Assembly (NCBI GenBank): GCA_030737835.1
Contig: CM060851.1
Span: 1,426,001-1,490,000, forward strand
Origin: Acorus gramineus
Taxonomy: Eukaryota; Streptophyta; Magnoliopsida; Acorales; Acoraceae
Direction of reading: 5' to 3'
DNA: 64,000 nt
In this document: one piece after another, positions 40,191-52,739 of the stretch
Layout: each line of letters begins with the position of its first letter
How positions within the stretch are numbered: position 1 is the first letter of the stretch
Made by a program: the position numbers and the translations under genes
The notes under the pieces: model-generated
The model's database searches: none
What the model saw: only the letters and a program-made list of their open reading frames with translations
Told to the model about the DNA's origin: nothing

Positions 40191-41684
40191 TCTACATCAT
40201 TTTTCTTTTTCTTTTTAAAATTATAAACTCTCTTATTGAAGTATAGATTGTTATAAGAAATAAATTATATACTAAGATATAATAGTGTATTTTTTCTCTT
40301 TAAAAAATGAAATTCTTTTTACTCTATACAATTTAATATAACTCATATACTGTGAAAGCACAATATAACTATGCTATCATAGTGTATGGGGCCGTAAAAT
40401 GGGCTCAGTGTATTAGTGTTCTTATCAAAGGGAAAACTTTACACTCCATCCATTTTACAAAATACAAACCACATATGTTTTTGTTTTTTAATCAAATATC
40501 TCATATAATGATATACGTATACTTTATTAAAGGTGAAAAATATATACTCTAATTGAATGATATCATTTATAAAAAATGTGAAAAAATTTCAATAAAATAT
40601 ATATCTCGATTCAGTAAGTGAAGAGTGCTAACAAGATATAAAACTGTATTTGAAATGGTAAAAATAACTAAGTGTAACATAACTCTTTTCAAATAATAAA
40701 AATTGGCATTGTTACACTTTTTTTTATAGTCCAAAATACAGTCTTATATACCTCGTTACAAATCTAGTGTAGCATATACCTCATGAGACGATGTATATAC
40801 ATCATTAAATTGTTTCTTACACTTACTAAAAATATGTTCATTCAACTCGAAAATGGATCAATATATACTTTTTATTAAAGCATATATCTCATTAGGTCAT
40901 TAGGTGATATTTACAATTTTAAAAAAAATAAATCATACATGATCTCAGTTTTGATTAATAAAAACAATAATGATTTTTAAGCCCCAAATTTTAGGCCCTA
41001 TCAAAAGCCCCATGAGTTGGCACATGTACAATACCCATTATACCCTTGTATTGTATTTTTGCTATTATTGCTCCCCATATTTTGAGGAGGTGGTTACAAT
41101 TTAGAATGATTGCATCAATCCCATTTGTTCTTTAAATTTTTTCTTGTGTGATCCCTTCCAATTGAAGATTAATTGACGGTGAGTTTGGAAAAATCAATTG
41201 ACAATCAATTTTTTCTTCTGTTATGGGTTTTGGAAGTTCCGTTGATGAAGATCAATTGATAGTGAGTTTGGAAAGACAAATTTTATGTTCTTGGTAGGTA
41301 AAAAAATTGGATTTTGTTTTTGGAGTTCTAATGAAAAGCTTTGTTTGACAGTTTTTTTTTTGTCAAAATAAGATGTACTAGGTTTCGGTTCTTCTGATTC
41401 AGTTTTGACTCTTTGGATTTTCTAATTTTGATTATATTTTTTAGCTTTGTTTGACATGTATTGAATCTGAATTTCATTTTAAATTCAGATGCATGGCATG
41501 TATCTTGATTTACATGCATTGTTGTGTACCAAATATGATCTATACAATCGTTTATGATTATGTATTTTGTGTATAATTATGCATAATGTGTCATTCATCA
41601 TATTTTTTAGCTTTGTATCAGCATTATTCGACTCATTCAAATTCAAGATTTTCAAATACAGTGCACATTCACTTATATGGAATG

Positions 41685-41816
41685 TGTATTTGTTAATTCA
41701 AATTCCAGATACACCTATATCTGAATTTGAATTCCAGCCCATTTTTTTAATGTATTTGTTAATTCAAATTTCAGATACACTTGTATCTGAATTTGAATTT
41801 CAGCCCATTTTTTTAA
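41685..41816. repeat. Tandem pair of 66-bp palindromic units
   Basis: Units 41685-41750 and 41751-41816 differ at about four bases. Each contains an inverted repeat, aattcaaattccagata against tatctgaatttgaatt, so each unit can fold as a hairpin. A related inverted motif, atctgaattt against aaattcagat, occurs just upstream at about 41466-41490. Confidence 0.8.
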
Positions 41817-42429
41817 GGTTGTTATTTTTATTTTTATGGATTTGAATAATGTATAGCTGATTAATATTTAATTGCTTATTGTTGACATTTTGAAGACCTT
41901 TTATGAATTTTTTGTGCAGTTCTCAATCGCATGTAGACCATATTTATTCACTTGGATTTTCAGATATATTATTACATCATAATTGATAACATGTGGTTAT
42001 GTTCTTTTTTTTCACCAGGCAATAATGGTGTTTCAGATACAATCGATCTGTTTATTTCGCAAAAAAAAAAAACGATGGTGAACTATTGATTGTGGGAACA
42101 AATATGTCCTTTTTTTTTGTTCATATGGTTTCGCCCAAATCAGAACCTTAAAATTCAAATTTTTTGAAAACATGTTAGGTCTTAATGGTACCACCCTTTG
42201 TGGGATTCAGTTACAATAGTTAGTTAGAACCAATTTTTAAAATTATAAGAAGGGTAGTCTTGTTATTGTATTTTTGGTGGTTAGAAAAAGTTAAATAGAA
42301 AACTAATAGAAGAGTGTTACCTATTGGAGCTCATAAATACGACTTAATTTCTGAGACCCAGTTAACAGCACTATAATAAAAATGATTTTATCTAACATTT
42401 TCCAATAAAAATACATGGGACAGCAGATG

Positions 42430-43016
42430 TGGCCTCGCAAGCTTATGCAACCCGGCCCACGAAAGGCCCCGTACAACCAATCCTCCCTTTAGAGCCCATC
42501 ACCGCATACACTCGTTTAGCAGCTCAAACTACATATGTTAAGTTATCATAATGTATGGGGTCCTATTACAATTATGACAATTTTTTTTTATCTTTTAAAA
42601 AAAATATATATATATACTATCTTAATATATTTTTTATTTTGTATCGCTCCATTTATTTCATTTCATAAAACTGCATAATGGGCTAGACATATCATTTTTT
42701 TTTTATTTATTTATAATAAAATCATGCTTTTTATTAAAATACTCATTATTATGTGAAATTAAGTATATATTAAGTTATAATACTATATTTTTTCTCTTCG
42801 AAGCAATGATAAAAAAAAAAATTAATCTATACATTATACATTATGATACTTCGCTTATCATATATATAAAAAAAAAAGCTGAAAAAAAAATTGAGCTCTT
42901 GTTGCACCTCTTATATTCCCTTGCACACCCTTGGTGCGGACCCGGAATTGTCACACAGTTCGAACCGCCGCGTCCATTCGCTGTCTCGTAGAGAGAGAGA
43001 GAGAGAGAGAGAGAGG
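42430..43016 (+). promoter_or_regulatory. Promoter and leader of the FOLT1-like gene
   Basis: A GC-richer patch with cggcccacgaaaggcccc near 42451-42470 (TGGGCC/GGCCCA-type elements, frequent in housekeeping plant promoters) lies about 550 bp before the ATG. An AT-rich dispersed repeat (about 42540-42830) sits between. A (GA)n leader (42990-43016) runs directly into the start codon. Confidence 0.45.
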
Positions 43017-46000
43017 ATGACGTGGCAGTGGGAGAACGCCGTGGCCGGAGGCGCTGCCGGATTCGCCACCGTCGCCGCCCTCCACCCTCTCGATGTCGTC
43101 CGTACGAGGTTCCAAGGTCACTCTCTCTGTCTCTCAATTTTCGATTTTTCGTTGTTTTTATATAAGAATATATATATTAAGAGTTTTTTAATTTGAAAAT
43201 ACAGTGAACGACGGACGGTTGATGAATGTTCCGTCGTATAAGAACACGGGTCACGCGATCTACACGATCGCCCGAATGGAGGTTTTTTGTTTTTTTCTTC
43301 TGGTTTTTGTTTTGATTTTGGATCCTTTGATGGAAATGATAATTAGGGTTTGGTTGGTTGCTTTTGCGGGTTTTCTGTTTAGTTTTTTTTGTTGAATAAT
43401 CTGAAGTTGTTGTGTTACACTTATGCAGATTGTTGTGATTTATTTTTTTGAATCAGGATTTTGGGATTAGCTAAAGATTGTGACTTTATGTTCAAATCGC
43501 ACTTAATTATCAAAAAAATAAATGAATAGATGAAGGTGGAGTTTGATTTTTTTTTTTTTATTGGTAAGTATTTTTTCTGATCAAATCTTCCCTGCAAGTG
43601 GCAAGACTTGAACCCAGATCCCCTCACTAAGGAGATGATACTTCTATCAACCTATCAAAAGGAGTTTCAATAGGAGCTGGAATGTGAATGCTATTCAACA
43701 AGTCCTGGTTTGGGAGTAAGGGGGGACAAGGAAAAATGGCTGTTTAATATGGATAAACTGTATTAGTTATGCTTTGATGAGTTAGAATAAACTTTGATAA
43801 CTATACATGTGAGACGGAAGAATAGTTTATTCCTACTTACTCATTTAAAACTATAACTATTTTTTAATAAGGCAAATACAAAAGACCAATTTATGAAAAT
43901 CGAGATAGGAATAGCAGTTGAACATAAAATATCGTTTATCTAGATAAGCTATCTGCAAACCAAATGAGGGGTACAGCATTAAGTTTTGGTATTATACTTA
44001 AGTTGGATCAGTCTTGTTAATTAGAAAGCCCCCCGAACAAAAGAAGAGAGGAATGTTCATACAAAAATAAAAGAAATTAAAAAAAGGAGAAGAAAAGAGG
44101 AAAGGGAAACAGATGAGATCCCACCAAAACTTGGTGACAAACCCAAAGTATTTCTACTTTGTTTAGCCCACGACATTAGCTCCTTATATTTAAAAAGGAC
44201 TTTATTTACCTATAGGCGTTAGCTAAATAAGCCAGCATAAGCTCTTAATAGCAATTTCAGGAAACTAGAAAAATTATCCATGCCTTGTTCTCCAATATAT
44301 AACAGAAGACGGAAGTAATGATGACGGGATAAGAAAATTAACAAATAATTATCTATTGCAATATAGAATATTACCAAATAGTCATCTAATGCAGGATACC
44401 AATCTATGGCAGATAATCTTAATTTCTGTTTGCCTTTTATTAAAAAAAATAAAAATGGATGTGCCTGAATATATTTATCATTTATTCAATTTAAACTGAA
44501 TTTTTCCAGCTTATTCTGCCTAACCAAATAACAAAAAGCCGTATAAGCTTTGTTCTTCTTTGTCCACTCTTTATGTGGGAATTGTGAAAAGACAGGGAAT
44601 GTTAGTGTCAGTCAAGACTAATGGAATGCCAAAGAATTGAAACCTTGGTATTTTTATGGAATATTTTAATTTTAAAACCAAATATGGACATGAATTCTGA
44701 AATGGCACGCATGATGGTAACATCAGATCGTTGGGGATGGGTTGACATTGATATTGATGACTTCAATCATGCTTGGGGAATTTTGGCTTCCATTATATAT
44801 TTATTGTGCATTTCTTACAAGGTTAGATTTGACTTGGTCACTGTGTGTTTCAGGGTTTTAGAGGACTTTATGCGGGGTTTTATCCCGCGGTTTTTGGATC
44901 CACTGTTTCTTGGGGATTGTATTTCTTCTTGTAAGTGGTTCGTCCTTCATTGTCTGGTCTTTCTGATGGGAATGTGCTGCCTATTTTAGCTTTGCATGAT
45001 ATGTTCAATATATGACAGGCATTATATGCTTTTTGCTTATTTAGTTCTTTGGCTAAATGTTGATTTTTGATACGCCTGTCATTCGTGTTCCTTCGTAGCT
45101 ATAACACCTAATAATCTAAACGTAAATGCTTCAAAGCTTTCTGCAATTGTCCAAGAAAGAATTATATTTTAACTATGCTATTCAAGCACATGGGCGCTCA
45201 TCGTCCATAGATGCTCGTATTTGCTTGGTGTTGAATTGTTTGTGTAATTTTGTCACTTCTTTTCCATTCTTTTATCTTTATTCTTTTGCATTCTTTTATT
45301 TATTAGAGCATTGCTCAACAAACAGGAGATTTTACACTTGCTTCCAACATGGGCTGTGGGTGGTTCAATTAGAGCCATCCAATCAATTTCACTTGAAAAG
45401 TGGCACACTAAAAGAATGACTGTATTGGAAGCATGTTATAGTTTCCTGTTTGTGTAGCACTTTTTGTTTTGTTTTTTTTGCTTGGTAAAAGAAGATAAAT
45501 AAATCATTTTTTGTTTTTATTAAGCTCTTGCATTCCTTTTTGAATTTCTGTTTGAAGAATTGGTCATTTTGCAGCTACAACAGAGCAAAACAAAGGTACT
45601 CTAAGCGTAGCAGTGAAGAGCTTAGCCCTGGCCTCCATCTGGCTTCGGCTGCAGAAGGAGGTGCTCTGGTAATAACCCGTCCATTGTTTTATCTTTTTTG
45701 GTCTTACATAGTTGTATGATATTGCAATTAGGTTGTGCATACTGAGAAACTCATTGGTTATTGATATTATTGTGTTTTTTAAATGTTCTACCACTGAGTG
45801 TACTATTTTGGCCTTCCATTTTTCAGGTTCAACATATTGCATGAAAAGTGAAATGACATTTTTTTCTTGTGGCCTTCAGGTATGTTTATTTACAAATCCT
45901 ATTTGGCTTGTGAAAACAAGATTGCAGCTTCAGACACCCCTTCACCAAAACAGGACTTATTCTGGTTTTTCTGGTCTGTTCAAGTACTTTTGTCTCATTT

Positions 46001-49000
46001 TGGTTCATTTATTTTATTGTGACATCATAATACTATTAATTCATTAAGAATGTACAACATTTTCATTCTAAATGATATATGAAGTTTTTATCTGTGGTTC
46101 TTGAAGAAATTGAGAATTTGTTTTTATGGATATAATTCTAGAATTTTTTCAAGCTACAAGTTTTCTTTTTTAATGTTGGACATGCATATTTACCAAGTTA
46201 CGGTGGACTCGAAATGAGTGAGAAGTGATTGAAGATGTCATTGTTTTATATTTAACTATATTCTTGATGGACATGTTCATTCAATTTAAGCCTCTTTAAA
46301 TAGTTACTATCAATAAGATGCCACACTATTTTGAACATGAAAATAAACTCATGTTGCACTTCTGCATTCCATAAAAAAACAATCATGAAAATATATATCC
46401 AAATGTTTTAGAGGAAAATTCATCAGCATAGCAAAACAGTATGAACATATTTTCTTTGATTAGGTTCGTGATTTTGTTTTCTGGTTAGTGCCTCAGATAT
46501 CTCTCCTTTTTTATAACTTAATATGCTTGGATTGTTCCTAATCGATGGCAATGTGAATTTATTATCAACTCTGTAATACAAATGTCAATTTTCTCTTATC
46601 AGATGCTTTGAAAACCATATTGAAGGAGGAAGGGTGGCATGCGCTTTATAAAGGGTTAGGACCTGGACTTTTGCTTGTAAGTTTTGTTTACTGTTGAGAT
46701 AATCACTATTCGACATTCCCTTCATCTCCTTCAGATTTTACATATTCTTCTTGGCCTTTAGTCTCTTATTTTTCTGTTTACCCTTATGGTTCATGTGTAA
46801 TTCGGAAACTCTAGTTGGCATCATGTTCAGTGGATGTCTTGCAAGAGAAATTGTTCACGTACTTTGCTTCCATCCTTTCATCTGTTCTTGTTCTGGTTTG
46901 AATGTTACAAAAATAATACGTCCTTATAACAAGTTACCAAAATTTATGAAGTATCATTATATGTTGTTTTTTTAAAAAAAAACATCATTATATCATTATA
47001 TGTTGTTGACCAGAAAAAACATATGTTGGAAGCATTGAACTTAACTCAAATAAAGTTCACACATTGCTCCCCTGTTATGTAAAACTGTTCACTAATTAAA
47101 ATGCGTGTATAATCCGGTCATTGAGTCTTCTTCCCAATCTTGATTATTTTTTGCATATATTTATTTTGTCAAAATAATATTGATTATTCTATGTACTCAA
47201 TGTGACTTAGGTTTGGGATTTTTTTCCTATTTCAGGGTTTCTGGTTGTAGATTTTTTCACTATTGTTTACTATTATCACTCTATTCCCCGGCTTTGGAAA
47301 TGTATATTTAATTCTATCTTTTTTCTTCTTGTTATATGTGGAGAACCTCTTTGACTTTTCTTTTGGCAATCTACTTAGAGAACTCTCATCTACAGGCTGT
47401 TGGCTATTGAATTCCAGTTCCAGTTCCATGGATGGTTCAGTTTTGAGATTGGAACTAAGAATGTTCTAGTTCCTACACTAATTAATGTTCAGGGACTGAG
47501 ATAGTATCAGTCACATCTGATATTGACTAATATTTTTTGGGACAATACAAATTGTTTTTTATATCTTATCTGAAACTCATAGCCACCTCATAAAACTCCT
47601 GAAAGATGTCCATGTCCTTGTGAAATTTATATATAAAGTCCAGGGATTCAAAACCTAAATTTCCACATATAAAAAAAAAATAAGAGAAAAATGGAAAAAC
47701 TAATGGGCGAGAAGTAGAAGAAAAGAAATTGATGTGTCTTACATGTATCTACATGGTGAAACTTAAACATATTACCCTCCTTGCAGAAATGATGTATATT
47801 TTTCAATTGATAAATTGGTGAAATTTATGCTGCCTTGTGGGTTTTATTGGCTCTCATCTCTGGCACCTGCCTAGCACCTGGGCAGTAGGTTGTCCATCCT
47901 GGACACCTACGGGTTCTGCTTAGTTCCATTTGAAACAGAAATGGATGGGCATGCATTGATGAATGATGCATATACCTATATACAGTTTCAAGAAAAATTT
48001 ATAAGCTCTCTCTCATATGCTTTAAAAAAGTCATGAATAGTTTGACTTTGACAGAAAAACTGTTTATATAGCAGGTTTCTCATGGTGCGATTCAGTTTAC
48101 TGTTTATGAAGAACTACGTAAAGTTGTCATCCATCTCAGGAGGAAAGAACAAAAGGAAAACTCAAATGATGATAAATTGTTGGTAAGTTCGAATGAGAGT
48201 TTTTCCTGGAATCTTGATGCACTAAGTGGAACAAAATTTTCTATATGATGAGAATTCCATTCTTGGAATTAATGTAACTTGCCAAATGGATATTGCTTAT
48301 CCAAGATGCAAAGGTTTATTTTGGTGACCTTTTAAATAAAAATCTAGCATAATTGGAACCTTACTATTATCTACTAAAAGATGACGTGCAATGACTAGAA
48401 TTTGTATAGGTTATACCTGTGGTTTATGATTTGAATAGTGTTGAAATTCAAGGATTTCTCTGGGGAAAGCTTCTTGAGTTTGCAACCTACAAGGGGAACA
48501 GATTTGTTTTTTTCTGTTAGATTATTGATTGTTAAGCAATGCTCATGTGAAAATAAACCATTAGTTTGGTAGTGATTTCAAGCTAAATTCTAGAGAACTA
48601 TAATATCAAGACCTAAATCATGACCAAATACATGAGCAGAGCAACTTTGATATTTGACATCTTGTGAGTTGAACAGTCAGTAAGAGACTTAATGCTTGTT
48701 CTAGATACCACTGAGTACAGTTCACACCCATTGGATGCTATATACTAATAGGAGTTTGCACAATGTGCATTTCTTTTCCATATCAGTTATTGTTTAGAGC
48801 AAAGACCATCTAAATTTTAAATATCAACTGTTTGTATGAGGTTGGCGGTAATCAACGTTAAATTATTAATTGTATTTACTTGTCTATGCAGAATTCAGTT
48901 GATTATGCTATGCTTGGGGCATCATCTAAATTTGCTGCCATTCTGCTGACTTATCCTTATCAAGTAATCCTTACCACACCGACAAGTTTTTGAATCTATG

Positions 49001-50981
49001 TTCATCAATTAGAATTTTAAGGTAATAAGGTCTTTATGTGCATGAAAATGACTTATGTTTTATTTCAGGTCATTCGAGCACGTTTGCAGGTACTAGTTTT
49101 ACACTTTTTCCCCCTCAATTTTGCTCTTATTGAAACGGCTGTAGTCAGGATGCATTTATTGTTAGGAACACTGACCCAAAGAATTGATTTAACTTAGTGG
49201 ATCAAGTAGGAAGTTATCTCCTATCAGGAGCACAACTGCAGATATTTTTTCCATGTATTGCTCATGGTCTGAATCCAATGTGGTATAATTTTCTTCTGCA
49301 GCAAAGACCCGGCAGTGATGGCATCCCAAAATACATGAATAGCTGGCATGTCATAAAAGACACTTTCAGGTGATTCTTTGCACTCCTACCTTGATTGTCA
49401 ATATTTCAATAAAATACACCACATATCATAAGTGAGCCATACTGAGAGGGAGGGAGGGGCCTGTACTTATGTGGTAAAATCCATCCTGCTATACTTTTAA
49501 GTCCTGAACCATACCATAAGTAGGAATAGACCTTGATCACTACAGTCATAAAGCGTCCATGATCTTTTGGGGATTTATGGTTTTCTTATCAGAAAACGAG
49601 GGTTACCACCAGGTTGGACTAAGACTGAATATGATACCAAGGAAAAGTGTGTAATACAGTTGGCCAACTCTCCATTGATAGCAGCAACCTTCATTCTCAC
49701 ACCCACACCTACATGAGGCACTAGAAACGTTGTTCTTATGTAAGATGACAAGGTGGAAGTGACTTAAGAGTGTTCTCATTAGATGCACCACGTGATATCA
49801 CTCATCTTGTTTAATATGATGGCTGTCACTATGAGATTATAGCTGTTAATGTTGGGAATCGAATACCCGGAAGCCATCAACAAAACCCGAGATCGAACAC
49901 AAGAACGGAACACCATCACACGAAGAAACACAAGATATACGTGGTTCGGCCGAGGCCTACATCCCCAGGGCGAAAACAAAGAATTCACTATAATAGTTGA
50001 GATACAAAATACATTATGTAACTCACAAATTCTCTCATGGAGTTATCCTCTCTTAGAACCCTCTCAACCTCACATTTAGCTCTCTACATTGACTCGTGCC
50101 AAGTTTTGCCATGGAACCCTAGAAGATATTTATAGATGTAAATAACTTCCTTTCCAAGTAATCTCCTAGTTAACAAATAAATATTGTTCCTTAATTTCAG
50201 GAAATTCAATTTAAATATTAATTAAGATCAAATCTTAATTAATATATATATCAATTAGGTGTCCACCCTAGTTTGGTTTCATCATGGCTGTCCGATGTGA
50301 TACACCGGATCAAGACATAATTTCAACAGTTAAGTGTTAGGATCTCCTCATAGAAGAGCCTCTCTTGTTACATGGATCAATAAGGCTACTTTTTCCACCA
50401 TTAATGCTGGCTCAACAATGTAGGGTTTTTTTTGGTAACTCCAGTCTAAAAGGAGAATTTTTCCTTGCCCAAGAAATCAATCTTTAAAGATTTTGTGGGG
50501 AGGAGGAAGGAATGAAATTTTGTCTAAACCGTCCAGGACTGGCCACACAAATAAATGGTATTGAATTCCATTTGAAAGGCGTCTGCCTGACGAAACAGTA
50601 ATCTAGGCAAATGTTAATGGTTTCTTGTTATGTTGTTTTCATTCTGTGGTGTAATCTCAGACAGATTAACATGGATTTCAAAATTACAAGTCCCTCTATT
50701 CGCCACGAAGAATATCCACTAGGGTGTCTTGCCATTACCAGATGTAAAACTGCTTCAACCCACTAATGCTGTTTCCAGAGAAGAAATCAAATTCTTTCCA
50801 GATGCACATATGTTATGATATACTGATCCTTTTGTAATCTTCTTCCAGGTTCGAAGGAATCCGAGGTTTCTATCGGGGCATGACATCCAACCTATTGAAA
50901 AATGTTCCTGCCTCGTCCATTACTTTCGTTGTGTATGAAAATGTATTGAGTCTACTCCGGCTAACCAGAAGAAATAGCTGA
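43017..50981 (+). CDS. FOLT1: Plastid folate transporter, mitochondrial carrier family
   Basis: Eleven exons: 43017-43116, 43205-43281, 44854-44930, 45575-45668, 45880-45973, 46603-46676, 48075-48182, 48892-48963, 49069-49089, 49302-49369 and 50849-50981, in phase, 305 aa (Arabidopsis FOLT1 is near 308). The three carrier signatures are [18 protein letters not shown] (Trp in place of the acidic residue, as in FOLT proteins) and PYQVIRARL. Other family landmarks: [43 protein letters not shown] and [15 protein letters not shown]. Six membrane segments are expected. The family moves folates across the plastid envelope. Exon 9 is only 21 nt (VIRARLQ). The introns hold spacer sequence and, in intron 10, a solo LTR. 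A (GA)n run abuts the ATG. The start is chosen because [19 protein letters not shown] aligns with the family N-terminus. Confidence 0.95.
49850..50328. mobile_element. Solo LTR in intron 10 of the FOLT1-like gene
   Basis: About 479 bp from tgttgggaatc to tttcaaca, with TG...CA ends and short inverted termini (TGTTG/CAACA). A 5-bp direct repeat, gttaa, flanks it (49845-49849 and 50329-50333). The internal phrase acgtggttcggccgaggcct is typical of plant LTR retrotransposon ends, of Copia or TRIM type. No internal domain or second LTR is present, so it is a solo LTR left by recombination. Its intact ends suggest a moderate age. Confidence 0.8.
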
Positions 50982-52739
50982 TCATTGATTTACAGTCGAG
51001 CAAAAACGTTTGTGCATCTTTTAGAATTAGCACTTTAAATTTCATTTCATTTTTTTTTTTATACATTCATTTTCTTACAATTGATTGATATTGTAACCAA
51101 TAATGGCCGAAGCTTTTGCTTTGATTCATGGAATGTGATTTTGAGGGAAGCTTCTGCTTTTTTTCCCTCGTTTGGGCAGTGACATTATTTCGGAATAGAT
51201 AACTATTTTAGTATAATTTAATTTTTTTGTTTGATTGTATTTTTAGTTAGGATAATGTTACAGACAGCCTTGTTTTCAGCTCCAATTCATGTTTACACGT
51301 GTTTTGAATTTTTTGAAGATAGTATATATCATCTAACGAGGTGCATGTTTTTATAAAAAATGAAGCTATGTTCTAATAAATTGCATTGATGTATTTATAG
51401 AAAATGTTTAAAATTTATATTAGCGCATATACCTCGTTAATGTGAGTATATGTTTTGTTAATTTTTCATCAACGTATATAGGGTTGAAATTGGGACTGGA
51501 AAAAAAAATTGGGTGTAATAACGTTCAGTTATTCTTGTTATGAAACAGAATAATTAAGGTTTTATTGTTTAGTTGATAATAAGTTATGGATAAATTGTAA
51601 ATAAAATATAGATAATGATTTATTAATGATGAAACAATGATATCTAATTTATAAGAGGTGATAACATGTGATTTGACATATAAATCTTCTTTGTATTAGT
51701 TAAATAAATTAGGAGGAAATTCAATTCTATGGGAGACTTGAAAGATTAATATTAGTTTATGCTTATTTATTCTGGTATAGTTATATCTATTTATTCATTA
51801 TAAACAAACATGTTTTTGGGCTTATTATATCATATTCTCCCCCCTGTTCTTCTATCCAAGGCATTAAGGTTTAGCCAATACCTTTTTTGTTTTTTTTTTT
51901 GGTTTCAAGGTTTACACAATACCTTGCTGCACATGACAAGCAAATTCCACGTGGGGACTATTTTAGTTGGTGAAAATTCCCTATACTTGTATACAACTAT
52001 TTTGATCCAAATTATGATCAACCATCATTTAGCGAGCAAACTATAGGTGAGATGAGACCAATATTAGATATATTTAATCTATATTTAAAATGATTACAAT
52101 ATATTTAATTAACATTTGTATATTTTCTGTTCCATATTAATTTGGTTCCATTAATATTCAATTACATTTTGGTAGTGACTTGGTTTTTATAGATGAAGAT
52201 GAGATTGAATTCGATAGATATAAATATTGTAAAATAAAATAAAGATAGTGTTGGGTTGAAGTATCCCATGTGATCCTCCTAAAACACTATACATAATCTT
52301 ATTCCGACCACATTATTACTATTATTATTTCGCAATTTGTTGGAACATATGTTTCAATTTTTTTTATTTTTCTATATTTTCTCTCACATTTTCAGAGTTG
52401 TATTTCAAAATCATTAATGAAATCATGATAACATCTTTCATTGGTGAAAGCCAAACTGAGACTGCATACATAACATTTTCCATAGAATGAAAACCACACA
52501 ATCCATTCAAAAATATTTTGCTCAAAACAGCATGACTGAATAGAAAATCCTCACAAAGTATTCACCAATCAAACTGTCAAGCATTGCAGGTTGAATCAGT
52601 CTCCAAATAAGGTGTTGCAGCTGCAAAACTATCTGTTGTCATAAGCAGCAAACTAAAGTGAAATGTTTATATCTAACATCACTCATCCACAATGAATGAA
52701 AAACGAAATTAAAGTGCTCACCTCTTCCAAATGATCGTT
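50982..52739. other. Spacer between FOLT1-like and RsmI-like genes
   Basis: The two genes converge, so this holds both 3'UTRs. About 51252-51440 is a copy of the AT-rich repeat also seen at 11231-11400. The remainder is AT-rich spacer without a gene. Confidence 0.45.

Larger units (their letters stand above)
31801..43016. other. Gene-poor interval of about 11 kb
   Basis: No protein-coding gene was recognised on either strand. It holds a short tandem duplication (32554-32665), a GC-richer segment (32204-32490), three G-box-bearing patches (34860-36690), a TATA-led UTR-like segment (37724-37900), AT-rich dispersed repeats (39650-42720) and a tandem palindromic repeat (41685-41816). The FOLT1-like promoter occupies the last several hundred bases. 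Confidence 0.5.
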
